Shown: positions 11,352-24,080, counted from the stretch's first letter. The stretch: 64,000 bases of DNA from Sipunculus nudus (GCA_026874595.1 CM049307.1:58784870-58848869), one strand, 5' to 3'. Program-made: numbers and translations. The notes: a model not told the origin generated them from the sequence alone.

Positions 11352-13932
11352 ATGCCTTTTCGTCATCGGTATCCCCATCCCTATGCTATGGTTTTCATGC
11401 TTTTGTACATTGGTCATCTACGCCAGGGGAAAATTCTTCAACAAGCATGGAAAGACGATTTCGGTAAAACAAAATGGCTGAACAAGGCACAAGTGAAACC
11501 AAATCACGCGAGGGAAAATATGAAAGACCGGTTGAACCAAACACCTTATGTTAGCAATACAAAGAAGCAACCAGAGAAAAAACAAGATCTGCATGACACT
11601 ATAGACGGCTGTCCGCAGAACAATATATGTTCAAACATCACTTGTGTGCGAAAATGCAATATTATTAACGGGGCACCTGAGGTCATTGCTAATTGCTCTA
11701 ACATTTGTGATGATGCAGTTGGAGAGATATCTAAATTACCAATTAACATTACATCATTATTGCTGTACAACACTTGTTTAACAAATATACCTGGTGGTAT
11801 CTTTCGCCACCTGAAACATCTTAAGACCTTAAATTTCAGTCAGAACCACCTGATAAATGCACTTAATGACAGTGAAACATTCGATGGTCTTACAAATTTA
11901 ACAACTTTAACCATGGAAGGTCTTTACTATTGTACTAAAGGAGAGCATCATTCAGTTTATATTGCCGAAAAATTTTCCATCCACTGGAGAATCTGGAATA
12001 TTTAAATCTTGATAGTTGGATAGGATATATAAAAAACATCATGCGAATAATATAGAATTGGTCTTGAAGAACCTCTCCAACCAATATCTTGAGACACTTT
12101 CTCTTAATCATGTTAATGGATTCAATAGAGATGGTGTTCTTTGGATTATTCCAGAAACCCTAACGCAGCACATTAATAATACTCTGAAGCGCTTGTATAT
12201 GTCACAAAACCGGATTGTTTGTATCCCGAGAGGCTTCTTAAAACGTTTGGGCGCAATAGAATATTTAGATCTTTCCAAAAACCCAATACTGGGCGGCACT
12301 TCGGATTTGGTTAGTTTCAACCTTTCATACATGGAAAATCTAATTACATTAAATATGAGTGGACAGGATTTCGTTAAATTTCCACATTCCCTGTACCCAT
12401 TTGATTACGTTTTGCCAGATTTGTCATTTAGATATAGGCCTATAAACTTTGACAAGGCCATTTGCAAAACATATTTTAGTTTTCCACCACGATTAACAGT
12501 GTTGGATATAAGTAACAGACACTTGAACATACCTCAATTCGATATTCCAGACGGAACGTGTATAAACAGCAGTAATATGCTGCAACATTTAAACATGTCT
12601 CACAACTGGTTGTCACGTGACATCTTTGGGCCAGTGTGGAATTTCCCCAAGCTTGAAACGCTGAGGGTTGATGGGTCCAGGATGCTGTTTACAAACCCAA
12701 CACAGTTTAGCAACCTGACGAACCTGAAAATGCTAAACTTAAGTATGTGTTCACTTAAATGGATTATTGGTTCAAATGAGACAAAATGGGATCAAATTTT
12801 ATCTACCCGGAACATGCCAAATTTGACCAATGTTGAAATGTCATATAATTACTTCACACATCTGCCGAAAGGTCTTGTGAAGAATCTTACTGGACTGACA
12901 CACCTCTGGTTAGATCGAAACAATTTGAACAAAATCCATTTTATCATCTCCGAGTCAAACCTGGAATATTTAGATTTAAGCTACAATCAGCTGAAAACTC
13001 TAAAAAAGCATGTCAGGAACGACTGGGGTAAGAGAGCTCACGTTGGCAATTTAACTGTGATATTGGCAGGAAATGCCTTTACCTGTGCTTGCAAAGATAT
13101 AGATATGTTGAGATGGGTACAAGAAGAGAAGAAACACATTATTTTTATTGACTTCAACTGTACTAGTGAAATCCATCATGGGAAAAAGGTAAATGTACTT
13201 TCTGTGGAATTGGACAACCTCTTGGGATACTGTAACAGTTCGGACTCTACTGAACAGATCATCTTTTCCTATTGTCTTTACATTGTGTTTATCTTTGTTT
13301 GCTTCACATGTAGTGTTGCCACTCGGTTCCGCTGGCACGCGGTGTACCTGTGGTATTTCATAAAAGCCCAAGTCCACAAACGTGAAAGACAGAAAACGAA
13401 TTCTAAGCATGTCTTTGATATTTTCGTTTGCTATAACTCGGGTGATCTGGACTGGATAGCATACAAGCTTGTTCCTGTGTTAGAAGAAAAATACGGGTAC
13501 AGATTGTGCGTCCATGAACGAGATTTCCGTGTAGGATTGCCCATTGTTGATAATATAATGGACGCTTTTGAAAACAGCAAAAAAGTCGTCCTCGTTGTTT
13601 CTCGAAAATGTATCGGGAAAAAATTCTTCAACTTTGAACTTCGCCTCTCTCAAGTACAGAATCCGACTAAAGTGATTTGTGTGTTATTGGAAGACCCGGA
13701 GAATCTTCCTCGTGGACGGATACCAGGAGCATTACAATACCTCCTGAATACGAATACCTATATTATCTGGAAAGAGACGGAAGAACCGTTGTTCTGGTTA
13801 AGACTGAGGGATGCGATAGGAAAACCTCTAGTAAGGCAGCATATGGCAGAGAAGTGGTATGATGCGGACAAAGAAATATCAAATACTGATGTATCGTCAT
13901 CGTATCCTAGAGGTCCAAATTTTCGCCTTTAA
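11352..13932 (+). pseudogene. Toll-like receptor copy A, frameshifted
   Basis: Paralogue of the intact receptor near 37-40 kb, with the same layout: weak hydrophobic leader, Cys-rich N-terminal region, LRR ectodomain, LRRCT, transmembrane helix and TIR domain. Relative to that copy, one base is missing near 11968-11972 (GAAACAATTTT becomes GAAAAATTTT). This leads to a TAA at 12003-12005 after about 206 correct residues. Two extra bases near 12028-12036, in an A-rich run, shift the frame again and open 600-plus codons through to the normal stop. No other stop interrupts it, so inactivation is recent or the indels are assembly errors. The second change also involves substitutions, so a pure homopolymer error is less likely there. 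The Trp before TIR box 3 is retained (TGG at 13769-13771), unlike in the intact copy. A truncated secreted fragment or re-initiation downstream cannot be excluded. Confidence 0.85.
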
Positions 13933-14586
13933 ACACATCTCAATAGAATATACTGGTGGTTGTGACACTAGGCTGAAGGGGAAAGTATAGTTATATTCTC
14001 ACATATATCCTTATACTTTATTTGTTTATATGACTATTAAGGTTGCCTAAATGCCTAAGTGAGATAATGCATAATATGCTTACACCCGAGTTTATTTGTA
14101 GGCTGTTTTGGGCAGGATCAAGATGTTTCTTTATATACTTTGCACGAGAAGGATATGTATTATAAAGGTAATTGTTTTCTCCCAAAAATATAGGGATGTT
14201 TCACACATTCTGTAAATAACGGATTTTCAGTAAAAGGAGTACATTTTTCATTACTGTGAAAACTTTGGAAAGACTTTGTTGCGCTTTTTATTGCACACGA
14301 CTTAATCTCTATTTGTCGGCATTTTCTTGCATTTTCTTACTTTATATATCTTCCTATATAAAATATAGAATTTATACGTAAATATACTTCCGATGTATCA
14401 CTGACACGCTGACGCAAGTTTTAACAATTTACAAGAAGAAAAAATCAAAGTTTTTGCATTGATAAAAAAGGTCATTTTTACTTTCAAGACTTAAGAACTA
14501 CCAGCATTTTAAAGATCAGGTTCATGAAATGGGAAATTAACAAAATATCTAAGAAATATAGATTTAATAATGTTAAAGATTACTTT

Positions 14587-14599
14587 AATAAACAATAAA
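14587..14599 (+). other. Candidate polyadenylation signals of copy A
   Basis: Two AATAAA hexamers in close succession about 650 bases after the stop, conserved at the equivalent place downstream of copy B. Confidence 0.45.
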
Positions 14600-15720
14600 T
14601 GAGGGGTTCTTTAACATTGTTAAAAAATTCAAAATGCTAAAATGTATTCTTAAAATACATGGAGAGTTGAAAGTAAGCGCATCTCTTATGTACATGTTTG
14701 CTAGTTATATATATACATAACTATATTTATCTAAACAGTCCAATGGTTCGAAGACTTCTTTCTGTGTATTTTTGTCAAAATATACATCTTCCAATGTGTA
14801 TATTTTTCCATAAATAGATTCTTGTAAAAACAATATGGAATAACTACGAGAGTTGATTTGGCTGATTTGCTTGGTAAGGCAATGGAACCGATTCTCGTTA
14901 CTTAAATACCCATAAAAAAATAATCCAATGGTTTGAAATTTGCTTGCTGATATCATTTGTCGACTTTCATCAGGTACCCTTTGTAAGAATAGTTGGATTT
15001 GTTTAGAGACCAAAAACCCCGATCGTTTAACCGATCTATATGATGCATTTGTACCTTTAATACAGAAAGGTATTGGTAAAGTATTATATTTCTGTATATT
15101 ATTTTACATTATAATATACAACTTCAAATAAGAATACTAATCAAGCAAAATTTGAAGCTTGTTTATTCATTTTAGTAGCCTTTGGTTACCATGTACAATC
15201 TGTCACAATAAATAATTCTCTCAATTTGAATAATATTAAATATTATATCGTATATGGTATAATAACGTATCACATAATCTCAAGCCCAGGATTCTTAATT
15301 AAAAGAACGCCAGGGTGCATTTGCACAAGTAATACAGAAAACCAAAATATACAACTTCCATAATGTATAATGATCTTCAAATATACCCCTTAAAATGTTT
15401 CAACATTAACTCTGAGAGATGGTGTTGAATATTTTGCTTTTAAATCAACGTAACCGATCTCAGTTCACTTGATTAACTCATGCATGAGATGTGTCTTTCG
15501 TATTTAACGTTCAATATAGAGTTGATCATGTTGAAGAGGGAATTAATAATCTGGTAAATGAGTACGATCCACTCATTTAAGATCAGTTTATGATATAAAA
15601 TATCTTTTGTATGAAATAATCTATGAATACAGGATCATTTAATGTAAGTCAGCATGTCTATTACGTGCGAAACATTTATTTATGTAAGAACAAATGATCC
15701 TATTATTACGAAATGGCAGT

Positions 15721-15760
<40 letters not shown>

Positions 15761-15956
15761 CTTGAACGTAGGCGCTCATGTGAGAGTTCTTGTAAATGTA
15801 ACTAGTTTTGGAGAAGAGTTACCAGAATTAAATGGAAGAAAATTCTGTTGACATGTTGTTTTCTATTGAGCCCCAGAGACGACATAACAAAAAATACGAC
15901 ATGACAAAACAAAATATTGCTAAACATGGGAAAAATATTTAAGAAAGAAAAAGTCC
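14600..15956. other. Copy A downstream spacer
   Basis: Near-identical to the region after copy B. A minus-strand frame of 102 codons (14705-15013) looks protein-like but is shifted by a 2-base difference in the other unit. That argues against a conserved gene. A (TA)n tract lies near 15723-15759. Confidence 0.4.
15723..15759. repeat. (TA)n microsatellite
   Basis: Pure dinucleotide run, much shorter than the matching tract in unit 2. Confidence 0.95.
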
Positions 15957-16162
15957 GCTAACTCGTTCCAACGAGATACTATCTCGTGCGCACGACATAC
16001 TTACACGTTCCAACGACATACTATGTCGTGCGATCGACATAATAACTGGTTCCCACGAGATACTCTCTCGTGCGCACGACTTAGCCGACCAATCAGATAA
16101 GGTCGGTATCCAAAATACTATCTCAAGCGCACGACATATTAACTCGTGGGAACGAGTTAGTA
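15957..16162. mobile_element. Palindromic MITE built of ACGAGAT/CGTGCGCACGA words
   Basis: Left end GCTAACTCGTTCCAACGAG is matched inverted by CGTGGGAACGAGTTAGT at the right. The interior repeats short palindromic words such as CTCGTGCGCACGA and ACATACTATGTCGTGCGATC. As a result all frames translate into repetitive peptides of no biological meaning. No transposase is encoded. Confidence 0.75.
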
Positions 16163-16333
16163 AACAATTTGTTTCTTCAATATTTTTTTTCTTCAATGTT
16201 CAGTCATATTTTTTTTTCTTACTTATGTTAATAGTCCAGAGAAATATAACAAATTAACATTTAAACATGATTTTTACTCAATTTTTAAAATGAAATGAAA
16301 CATGCAATACCAGTACAGTCATGTGAACACGCC

Positions 16334-16866
16334 TTAAGCCGTGGTCCCAACCCGCCGTACTTCCAAGTGCGTGCTGTCTACTTGCAAAAACGTGGGCAAA
16401 ACTTGAGGAACCGTACGTGGTGAGTACCGCTTCAGTACGAATTTTGGAGCACACAGACACGCCGTAGCACTTTTGGTGCAGGGGGAACTTTCGCTGCGTT
16501 CGGGCCACGGATTCACCCCCGACATCGGGCGGAAAAACTCACGTTCATCGCACTTACAAAATGCGAATGAGTAAGGGCACCGTGCGTGAGCAGCACGTGT
16601 AAGTACTGCCTCCGTACCACAACGTGGCAATCGCACGAGGATCGTACTTTACAAGCACGTTGTAAGCACTTACCACGTGCGCATCGTACGATGCACGCAA
16701 CCGCTCACGGGCCACGTACTTACACCTTGCGCAACCGTGCGTTTACGTACTCCCTCCTTACTCTTGCCACTCCCTCCCCATGTTTTCAGGATAACGGTGC
16801 GGCCGTGGCCTCCCCAAAAAACGTACGGACTAAAAACACGCACGGTGGATTGTGACCGGGGCTTTA
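16334..16866. mobile_element. 533-bp CGTAC-rich MITE
   Basis: The left terminus TTAAGCCGTGGTCCCAACCC is matched by the reverse complement of the right terminus (TAAAGCCCCGGTCACAATCC), followed in both by CCGTGC/CCGTAC. The interior is GC-rich and dense in CGTAC and GCACG words. Frames inside are antisense artefacts of the word composition. The whole element is duplicated in unit 2, and a fragment of the same family lies near the right end of each unit. Confidence 0.8.
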
Positions 16867-17576
16867 GGCTCGTAGCTGCGAAAAGAAATTTATGGGCAAG
16901 TAAAAATTCATATATGACAGGTTAAAGCTAGACGTTCGGGCAAGTGCTTTCAAAAATTAATGTCGAACCCTGCCCGTGGTGCATGACCACCTCCAATTGC
17001 TTCGCCATGTTCGTAAATTAAGGCCGGCACTCAAATTTGTCTAGCTTTAACACTAATTATATATCTATATAATTAATACGGAGTTGAGTTTTTCTAGACC
17101 ACGGTTTACCTGCTTCCGTTCTGATTTGACTCTCCAAATTCGGCAGACTTATCGGTGGTGTGCTCTTCTAGTTTTATTTTGCGGAATTATGCCCTATTGA
17201 GCTGAATAATTTATAATTTTAATATATCACCATAAGTTGCCCCTTTTTCTTTTGTGCTGCAAGGTCCTCCACGCCTGTGACGCTTTCTCAGGAGGCGCCT
17301 CGGAGATTTTCACTGGCCTGTTAAGGCCGTGGCCAGAGCGCATGTCCTGCCCAAAAGGCATTTTCGTGCAATACGCGGGTCCACTTTAATTCCCATTGAT
17401 CCCCCATATTCATTGTAACGCCTCTAAAAGAATTTTCTCTCTCAAAAGGAAGTAAAGGTTTTTAATCCAAAGACCACATTGCTCCGCTTTCAATGCGAGG
17501 GCTTTACAGTTTGGTCAACACTGGGCACTGAGTCCAGTGATGTTACCACCGTTTGACAATTTTTTTAGGGGTTACA
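16867..17576. other. Spacer without recognisable gene
   Basis: Unique-looking sequence shared with unit 2. It contains a GGCCTGTTAAGGCC palindrome-like stretch and no domain-bearing frame. It ends at the precise insertion point of a transposon private to unit 1. Confidence 0.4.
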
Positions 17577-18368
17577 CACTCTTGGACATGCGCCGTAAGT
17601 TAACGGTAGTATACCGGCATCCGTCGCTGCCGGTAGTCTACCGTAGAAAAACGGTAGGCCGTAATCTGCAGATTACGGTAGGACGTAAAATAACGGTAGA
17701 CTACCGTACTTTGAGAACTACGTTATCGGGTCAAATTACGGTAGAATACCGTATTTTCACGGTATTCTCTGTAATAATATTGTGGTTATTATTAATATTA
17801 TAAAAAAATTTTATTTCTGGTACTATTATGATTATGTATTATTGTAATATTATATATGTATGTTTATGTATAGATGTGGGTTTGGGGGGGGGGGGCTTAC
17901 ACTCTACCCTTTGTCACTTTGAATTTGGATTTCACAAATGGCAGGTAGTTAGATCAGCTAAATAGGAAGGTAAATTGAAGGAATGAGAATGATACAAACA
18001 GCAAAAAAAGTATATTCAAGGGAAAACTTTATTATAAAACACAAAATTATCAATACGCATATTCACAATCAACAACTCTGAGAAAAACATGATTAAACAT
18101 TCATATACGTGTATATAAATGCATCTGTTCATACACACAAACATATTTGGGCGAAATGTATTACAAACTTGCAAGGAGATACCAAGTGTTTTTAAAAGTC
18201 CTGTGCCTCGGTATTGCATTTTGCAGATTTAAATAAAAAATGCCTTTTGAGTCCCCATGTCAAACATACAGTCAGTGTGTTGATGAACTCACGTGTTTTT
18301 TTACAATCAGCCTGTTCAAATTAGACGCGAAAATACAATAAAATGTATATATCATATATATCATGATA

Positions 18369-18387
18369 ATATATATATATATACAAG

Positions 18388-18420
<33 letters not shown>
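18369..18420. repeat. (TA)n microsatellites inside the 2.6-kb insertion
   Basis: Two TA runs separated by CAAGTTATT. Confidence 0.9.
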
Positions 18421-18422
<2 letters not shown>

Positions 18423-19617
18423 ATATAATACGTCCAAGATGCCTATATTTGGTAAGTGGTAATTCCAAGTGGTAATTCCTATTCGTCTTATTCATCTGGT
18501 CGGTGATGACTGTAATTGTTTATTTCTCTGCTTTGGGTCAAACTCATAGTCTAAAACAGAGAAAATACAAAAAGTATCAGTTACATAAACATGATTTGGG
18601 TGCCTGATATATATCATATATAAATTATGTATTGAGATTTAAATAAAAAGATTAACTTGGATATTTTCAAGACACTCAAATACTTAAACAAATATGCAGA
18701 GTGTATTTCTAAAATAATCTGAATATTCATTTAAATCACACGTAAATGGCACAAATGTATTTCCACATGAGATGAAGAATAAACAAAGTTAAAACAAGTA
18801 TGTACAGCAGTGGTGTTATCATGATGATATAAAAAGGGCTGTATTTAAATTCCGAAATCATGTAAGCCAATAAGTGATATACACGCGGGTCGTACATCTG
18901 AAATATATTTAACTAACAATATATCAACACACCGTTTTACACACAATATACAAAATACACAGCACGAACAGTGATACCACCAAACCAGGGATGGTGTGAT
19001 TTGAAGTAGCCAGTTTTGGTAAAAAATCTTAATTTACCAGAGAAATATATATAATACGTGCCAATTAAAGATTCCTAAAGTAGATTGCGAAACAAGGTAC
19101 AAAGGTAAACTCACCGAAAACATGGGATTATTCGAGATTGTACGCCTCTGCGAGCTGCTGGAAATGTCAAATATGGCGGTGAAAAACCTGAAAACGCCCG
19201 GATGTTAACAAAGGAAACGCACGTGCTCGGGGCCCCCTGGGGTGACCAGATGTTGACAAGGCATGATAAGACCCTGTGCAGGCTCAATTCACGGTAGTCT
19301 ACCGTTAATCGAGTAAAGTACGGCCGGGCCGTGAAATGACGGTACTAACGTGAAAGAAACACGGTAAACTACCGTGAAACTACAGCCATGTCTAAGGCCC
19401 CTTTTCCATGCGAGCGGAAACGCGCGCGTTTCAGCGCGCTGAAAAAAACGCGCTGAATTTAGCTTTTCCATATGCGCGGAAACGCGCGCGTTCCCGCGGA
19501 ATCCCCCCTCCGCATAACGTGCTCCTATAAGGGAATCCCCATCCTAAATCGTTCCCAGTAACATGTCAAGCATGTACATGTATTTGTACATGTCACTGTA
19601 CATGCATTTATAACTTT

Positions 19618-19713
19618 CACTGTTAAAAGTTGCACGTAAAATAACGGTGCTTTGCACCGGCAGCAAAGTTGACAGTGCAATGCACCGTTATTTTACGGTA
19701 ATTTTTGACAGTG
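19618..19713. mobile_element. 96-bp MITE with CACTGT ends
   Basis: CACTGTTAAAAGTTG… and …AATTTTTGACAGTG are inverted ends, followed inward by inverted CGTAAAATAACGGTGC / GCACCGTTATTTTACGG. Nearly the whole element folds into one hairpin. Confidence 0.75.
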
Positions 19714-19766
19714 TTCGTTATATTTACAGGAACGTATAGTTTTCATTACTATTGACATTCGGAATA

Positions 19767-19769
<3 letters not shown>

Positions 19770-19835
<66 letters not shown>
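19770..19835. repeat. (TA)n microsatellite
   Basis: Long uninterrupted run within the nested element. Confidence 0.95.
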
Positions 19836-19838
<3 letters not shown>

Positions 19839-20162
19839 TAAAGTGGACAAGCAGAGCAGCGATAAAGAAGGATTTGTCACCACGATCAATGCTGGGGCGT
19901 CTGCAAGCAGAGAGCATTCGTGTACTTGACCTCTACAAGTAGACTCACCCGCGCGCGTTTCCGCTCGCATGGAAAAGGGACACATGATAAACACTGGTGC
20001 GACTTTTCCGCGCGCGGAAACGCGCGCTGAAAAATCGCGCATCGCACGATGTCGATTTCACACGCGCGCGGAAACGCGTGCATGGAAAAGGTATATCTGA
20101 TTAACACTTGCGCGATTTTTTCAACGCGCGGAAACGGCGCATGGAAAAGGCCCCTAAGAGTG

Positions 20163-22633
20163 CAGGTATGTTGATCCTTATACATTCAATAATACCTTTC
20201 CATGATAACCATGGTTTCAACAGTTCGGCCAAGTAGTCTTTTTTTTCAAAAAGAAGCCCCACAACTTAATCATCAATCGGGTTGGTTGGGGGTGGGGTCG
20301 GGGGGGGGGGGTCACATAAATTTGTTAAGATCCGTTGTCTGTAGGGACGGTGAAACATAGAAAAAAATATCACCAATACATCTTGGGGTCGGGGGGGGGG
20401 GGGGGTTCACGTAAATTTGTTAAGATCCGTTGTCTGTAGGGACGGTGAAACAAAGAAAAAAAATATCACCAATACATCTTTAAATTGATAACAAACTAGA
20501 ATCTGTAGTCAGGGCGTACAGACCTCTACTATATTCTCCTTTAATATCAGTCATGTGTTGACGTGTATGCGTTTCATGTGTGAACACCGTCATGCTTAAG
20601 CAACACGAGTTCACCTTGCGAATATGGCAGAAAAAATAAATACGAACTAGCAAATACCCGTGCTACGCACGGTTTGGGACGACACGACAATCCGTACGGT
20701 GGTATCGGAAATCCACAGAAAATCCGGAGATACGGAAAATCACACAAATCGCATTACGATATTAATATATAGATCCATTATATGTATGGTGTTGTGGATA
20801 AATATCTTTCGGAACAGCGTTCGGAACATGTTTCGGAACAGCGTACAGTCGCACACGGTCCCCGAAGCCAGTGCTTAATATGTGGTCGGGGTCATTGACA
20901 AATAGTCACCTACACATGTACCATGTGACATGAGAAACTGATCAACAGGATTACATATATATACAAAAGAAAGCGTCCACGGAATAGACCTAAGAAGAAA
21001 ATGCAAAAATCCCAGTTTTATTTGTGAAAATAGTGTCAATGATGGCCATGACTTATACGAAATAAGCATACATACTGAATGAAAGAATTAACTCTTTAAA
21101 AACAAAGAGTATTACATAAACATTATTGAAAATCAGGTGGCATATGCATGTAAAAGAAACAAATACAAGTACAAACGTATCAAATATACATTTTTACAGG
21201 AGTTACACATTTGTAACTGCATTAATGAGAAAAAAATCTCGATTTTCAAAATATTTTTAGTCAATATAATAGTTTACAACTTTGGTGGTGCCACTCCACA
21301 CATGGACACATCACACTGTACCAACCAAGACGTAAATTTGGTGAATATTTGTTAAGGACCTCAATCGCATGCATGGCCCTGGACTTCGTGCGACCAAGTG
21401 CGACTGTATAAGACCAAAAAAATTAAAGGCATGGTTCTCAGGCACCGTCCGCGTCAATTGTACTCCCCCCCCCCCCATCCTCCCGCATAAAAAAAAAATA
21501 TTTTGATTTTCATCTTTCAAGAAGATAAAATGATACAATTTTGATCAGTTTTCCTTTGTTATGAAGTGCTTTTGCGTGTAATAAAACAATTCTGCTATTT
21601 TCATGGTTTCCCAGATCATATGAAATTTTTATTGAAACAAACAAAACAAAGGTAAAATATCGCCCGGCCTCACAGGTTTCTGAAATAAAGTGCCTAAGAA
21701 CCATACCTTTTTCTTTGGCCTATCCATCATGATTTCCTGCGACCCGGTAGATGTGCACTCAAGCATATCAGGTCACGAAGAGGGCTCCTGCAAAACAATA
21801 CTTTCAAAGATCCCCCTTTTGAGAAGGGATCGCCGATGGGGATTATTTCGGGCCGGTCACCGTGAAATATAAGAAAACCCCGGATAGGGCCCCCGGAGTA
21901 AAACTCTGTCCCGCCATCACACACCCTATGGCCATTGTGTTACCGGGCCCAAAGACACAAAGAAAAGAGGCGCCCACGGGGGAGCAAATATTAAAATTAT
22001 TAATTATGCAGGTAATACGCAAATATTGCAAATAAAGGGGGGCGGAATCTCTTCGTAGTTAGTTTTACAATGAAAATATATGACTGCAGAACTTTAACGC
22101 AACCTCTTTATCACGCATGATCTCTTGTACTTAAATGGAAATTTGGGTTTTGATTCCAACGGACGTCAGGCCTGCACTTGGGGGGGGGGGGGGGTTCCAG
22201 GTGTTGAATGACGCCATTGACGTCTACGACATCACCTGACGTAATGACTTCCCCGATGATGATTCCTGCAGGGACTTGTAGCGGGGGTTAGCAACTGGCC
22301 TTTGGGGCTATCTTTTGCTACAAGGCCGTTTTTGCGCACATCATTGTGTACTCGACATTCTTTTTGTGGTACTATAGAAAGATGCTCGTGTCAGGACTGT
22401 TCTCGGAGTTTATGTTTGTTCTTTTTTAACGTACCGCACAACAGGGGAAGTTTGAAATGAATGGGGCAATGGGATTTTGGAAAATATCTCTTTAACAGCC
22501 AACAACTGTTGGTTGCATGGGAAATATTCCTTTTTCATAAGATTCAGATTCATTAGAATTTCGATGTTCACGCATTCCGTTTCCGACGGAGTAATGGGTT
22601 ACGTTTAGATGAGGTGTTTTTTTTTTGGTTACA
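20163..22633. other. Spacer shared by both units
   Basis: No gene recognised. It contains G-rich runs, a 95-bp tandem duplication found only in unit 1, and a fragment with the words AATACCCGTGCTACGCACGG near 20652. A similar fragment recurs in the 1.2-kb segment private to unit 2. Short frames here are conserved between units only because the DNA is nearly identical. Confidence 0.4.
20294..20480. repeat. Two-copy tandem duplication beginning with a poly-G tract
   Basis: GGGGTCGGG(n) followed by about 80 identical bases (…GTTAAGATCCGTTGTCTG…) occurs twice in a row here and once in unit 2. The duplication therefore arose after the segmental duplication, or was lost from the other unit. Confidence 0.8.
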
Positions 22634-23038
22634 TAGACTGGTACCTCTTTATGGCACGGCTGCTCTATCACAGAGACGGCCGCACATTGCCATCTTCAGT
22701 ACTCCAAGTTGCAACTCCTGACCTTCAGGTAGACTGGGTCCAACTCCAATTTGCACGTTCATGCCGGCTGTCATGGAGGCTCATGCGGACCTGGTTGTTT
22801 ACCCGTGAGGAATTCTCACTAGTCAGTTCTAGTTTAAAATATGTAAGAGGCAGCTTTTGCACAAAAATTGAATAATGGATGTTGTCACAACGCAGGGTAG
22901 TGAATGTCCAGGTTCTTTTTAAACAGTCAAATCCACTGGGTGGCCACATACACACGTCCTTGAAGTAAAGACTCTAAGACTTGTGTAAAGAAAACAAATT
23001 GTATTAACAAAGAATGAAGTTACTTACATATGTCTGTG

Positions 23039-23228
23039 CAGGGGCCGATCCAGGATTTAGGAAGGGGGGGGGGGTCCAAGCCAGGAGGACTCATAAAAAA
23101 ACTAAAAAAAAGTCCCCAGGTCTGAAAAGTATGGGGGTGGGGGTCCAGGCCGTAACATTTTGTCTTAAAACCTTAAAAAAGGGTTGGTCCAGACCCCCTT
23201 GACCCCTCACCTGGATCAGCTTCTGCTG
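23039..23228. mobile_element. Nested GGATCCAGG-family MITE (unit 1)
   Basis: CAGGGGCCGATCCAGG at left and CCTGGATCAGCTTCTGCTG inverted at right. Same ordered internal motifs as the copies near 4.6 kb but in opposite orientation. Confidence 0.7.
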
Positions 23229-24080
23229 TGAGGCGTACCGCCAAAAAACACTACACAGGACGTAGTCCGTGCTGACGAATCACCTGGTCACATGAATGAA
23301 GCTCTCACGTGGTCGGAGTTGTTCTACAGATACAAACAGAGTGTCCCTGGTACCATTACACGCGCACACGGAAATAAGAGGATCCTTCTAACAACTGATT
23401 CTTACAGAAGTATAACCGTTTTAACGTATGTTGTTGCACCGCTCAGGCCCTTTTGAAGAATTCTTGGTACCCGCTGCTTAAATGCGACTGCTGACGTCAC
23501 AAATCCGTCTTGTTCCTTGTCCATTCATCACTTACGCCCGTAGAGATGAACTAAGTGAAAATTAACCTAAACACGTGTTAATATTTTGATGTCTATACCA
23601 AAAGTTAGTTACTATGGAAACCGCTAAACAGAGTCGCCACATTAGGATTTAAGCTGCATTGAAAGTAACATCGAAGGGAAGCAGGTGTGCCTACTGACTA
23701 CTATATACTGCTTTAAAGTTGACATTAAACGAAACACGTCTTGTAACTCACTAACTTTCCGATACTAATATCTAAACATGATACTCAATGCTCATATTCA
23801 AAATAGTAGCTTAACAACCATCCCACTGTCCTTCCCACAACCAACCAACCGTCCTTCTCCCACTAGGACTTAATTATACCCCGTCATAATAAAGTTACCG
23901 TCCTCTGGTGACAGATGTATTCATAATACGATAAACTGAATAAGTATGATATTCCACTGTACATAACATTGATTCATTATTAAAATCTATTAATCTAATC
24001 ATTAATGTCACATGAAATGTGAAATGTACAGCCAACTTTTGGCAACTTCCCCAAGGAAACGAAATATTTGTTGTTCTCAT

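Larger units (their letters stand above)
19394..20156. mobile_element. Nested inverted-repeat element, GCGCGGAAACGCGCG type
   Basis: The left end AAGGCCCCTTTTCCATGCG and the inverted right end TAGGGGCCTTTTCCATGCG pair, followed inward by GCGGAAACGCGCGCGTT-like words on both sides. Several partial internal copies of the terminus are present. It encodes nothing and contains a 96-bp MITE and a long (TA)n tract. Its right end nearly coincides with the right end of the larger insertion, so the two may be parts of one composite. Confidence 0.65.
17577..20162. mobile_element. 2.6-kb terminal-inverted-repeat insertion private to unit 1
   Basis: Unit 2 has an empty site (GGGGTTACAGGTATG). Unit 1 reads GGGGTTACA, then CACTCTT…AAGAGTG, then CAGGTATG, so the insert has 7-bp perfect inverted ends and a CA target duplication. 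Both ends continue into an imperfect match at CATGCGCC. Near each side are palindromic ACGGTAGTCTACCGT-type words (about 17598-17760 and 19290-19380). The interior has (TA)n tracts and no transposase-sized frame, so it is non-autonomous. A further inverted-repeat element occupies its right part. Confidence 0.75.

Noticed and set aside
14705-15013. 102-codon minus-strand frame downstream of copy A
   Set aside because: It looks protein-like, but the near-identical unit 2 sequence has a 2-base difference that breaks the frame, and no domain is recognisable.
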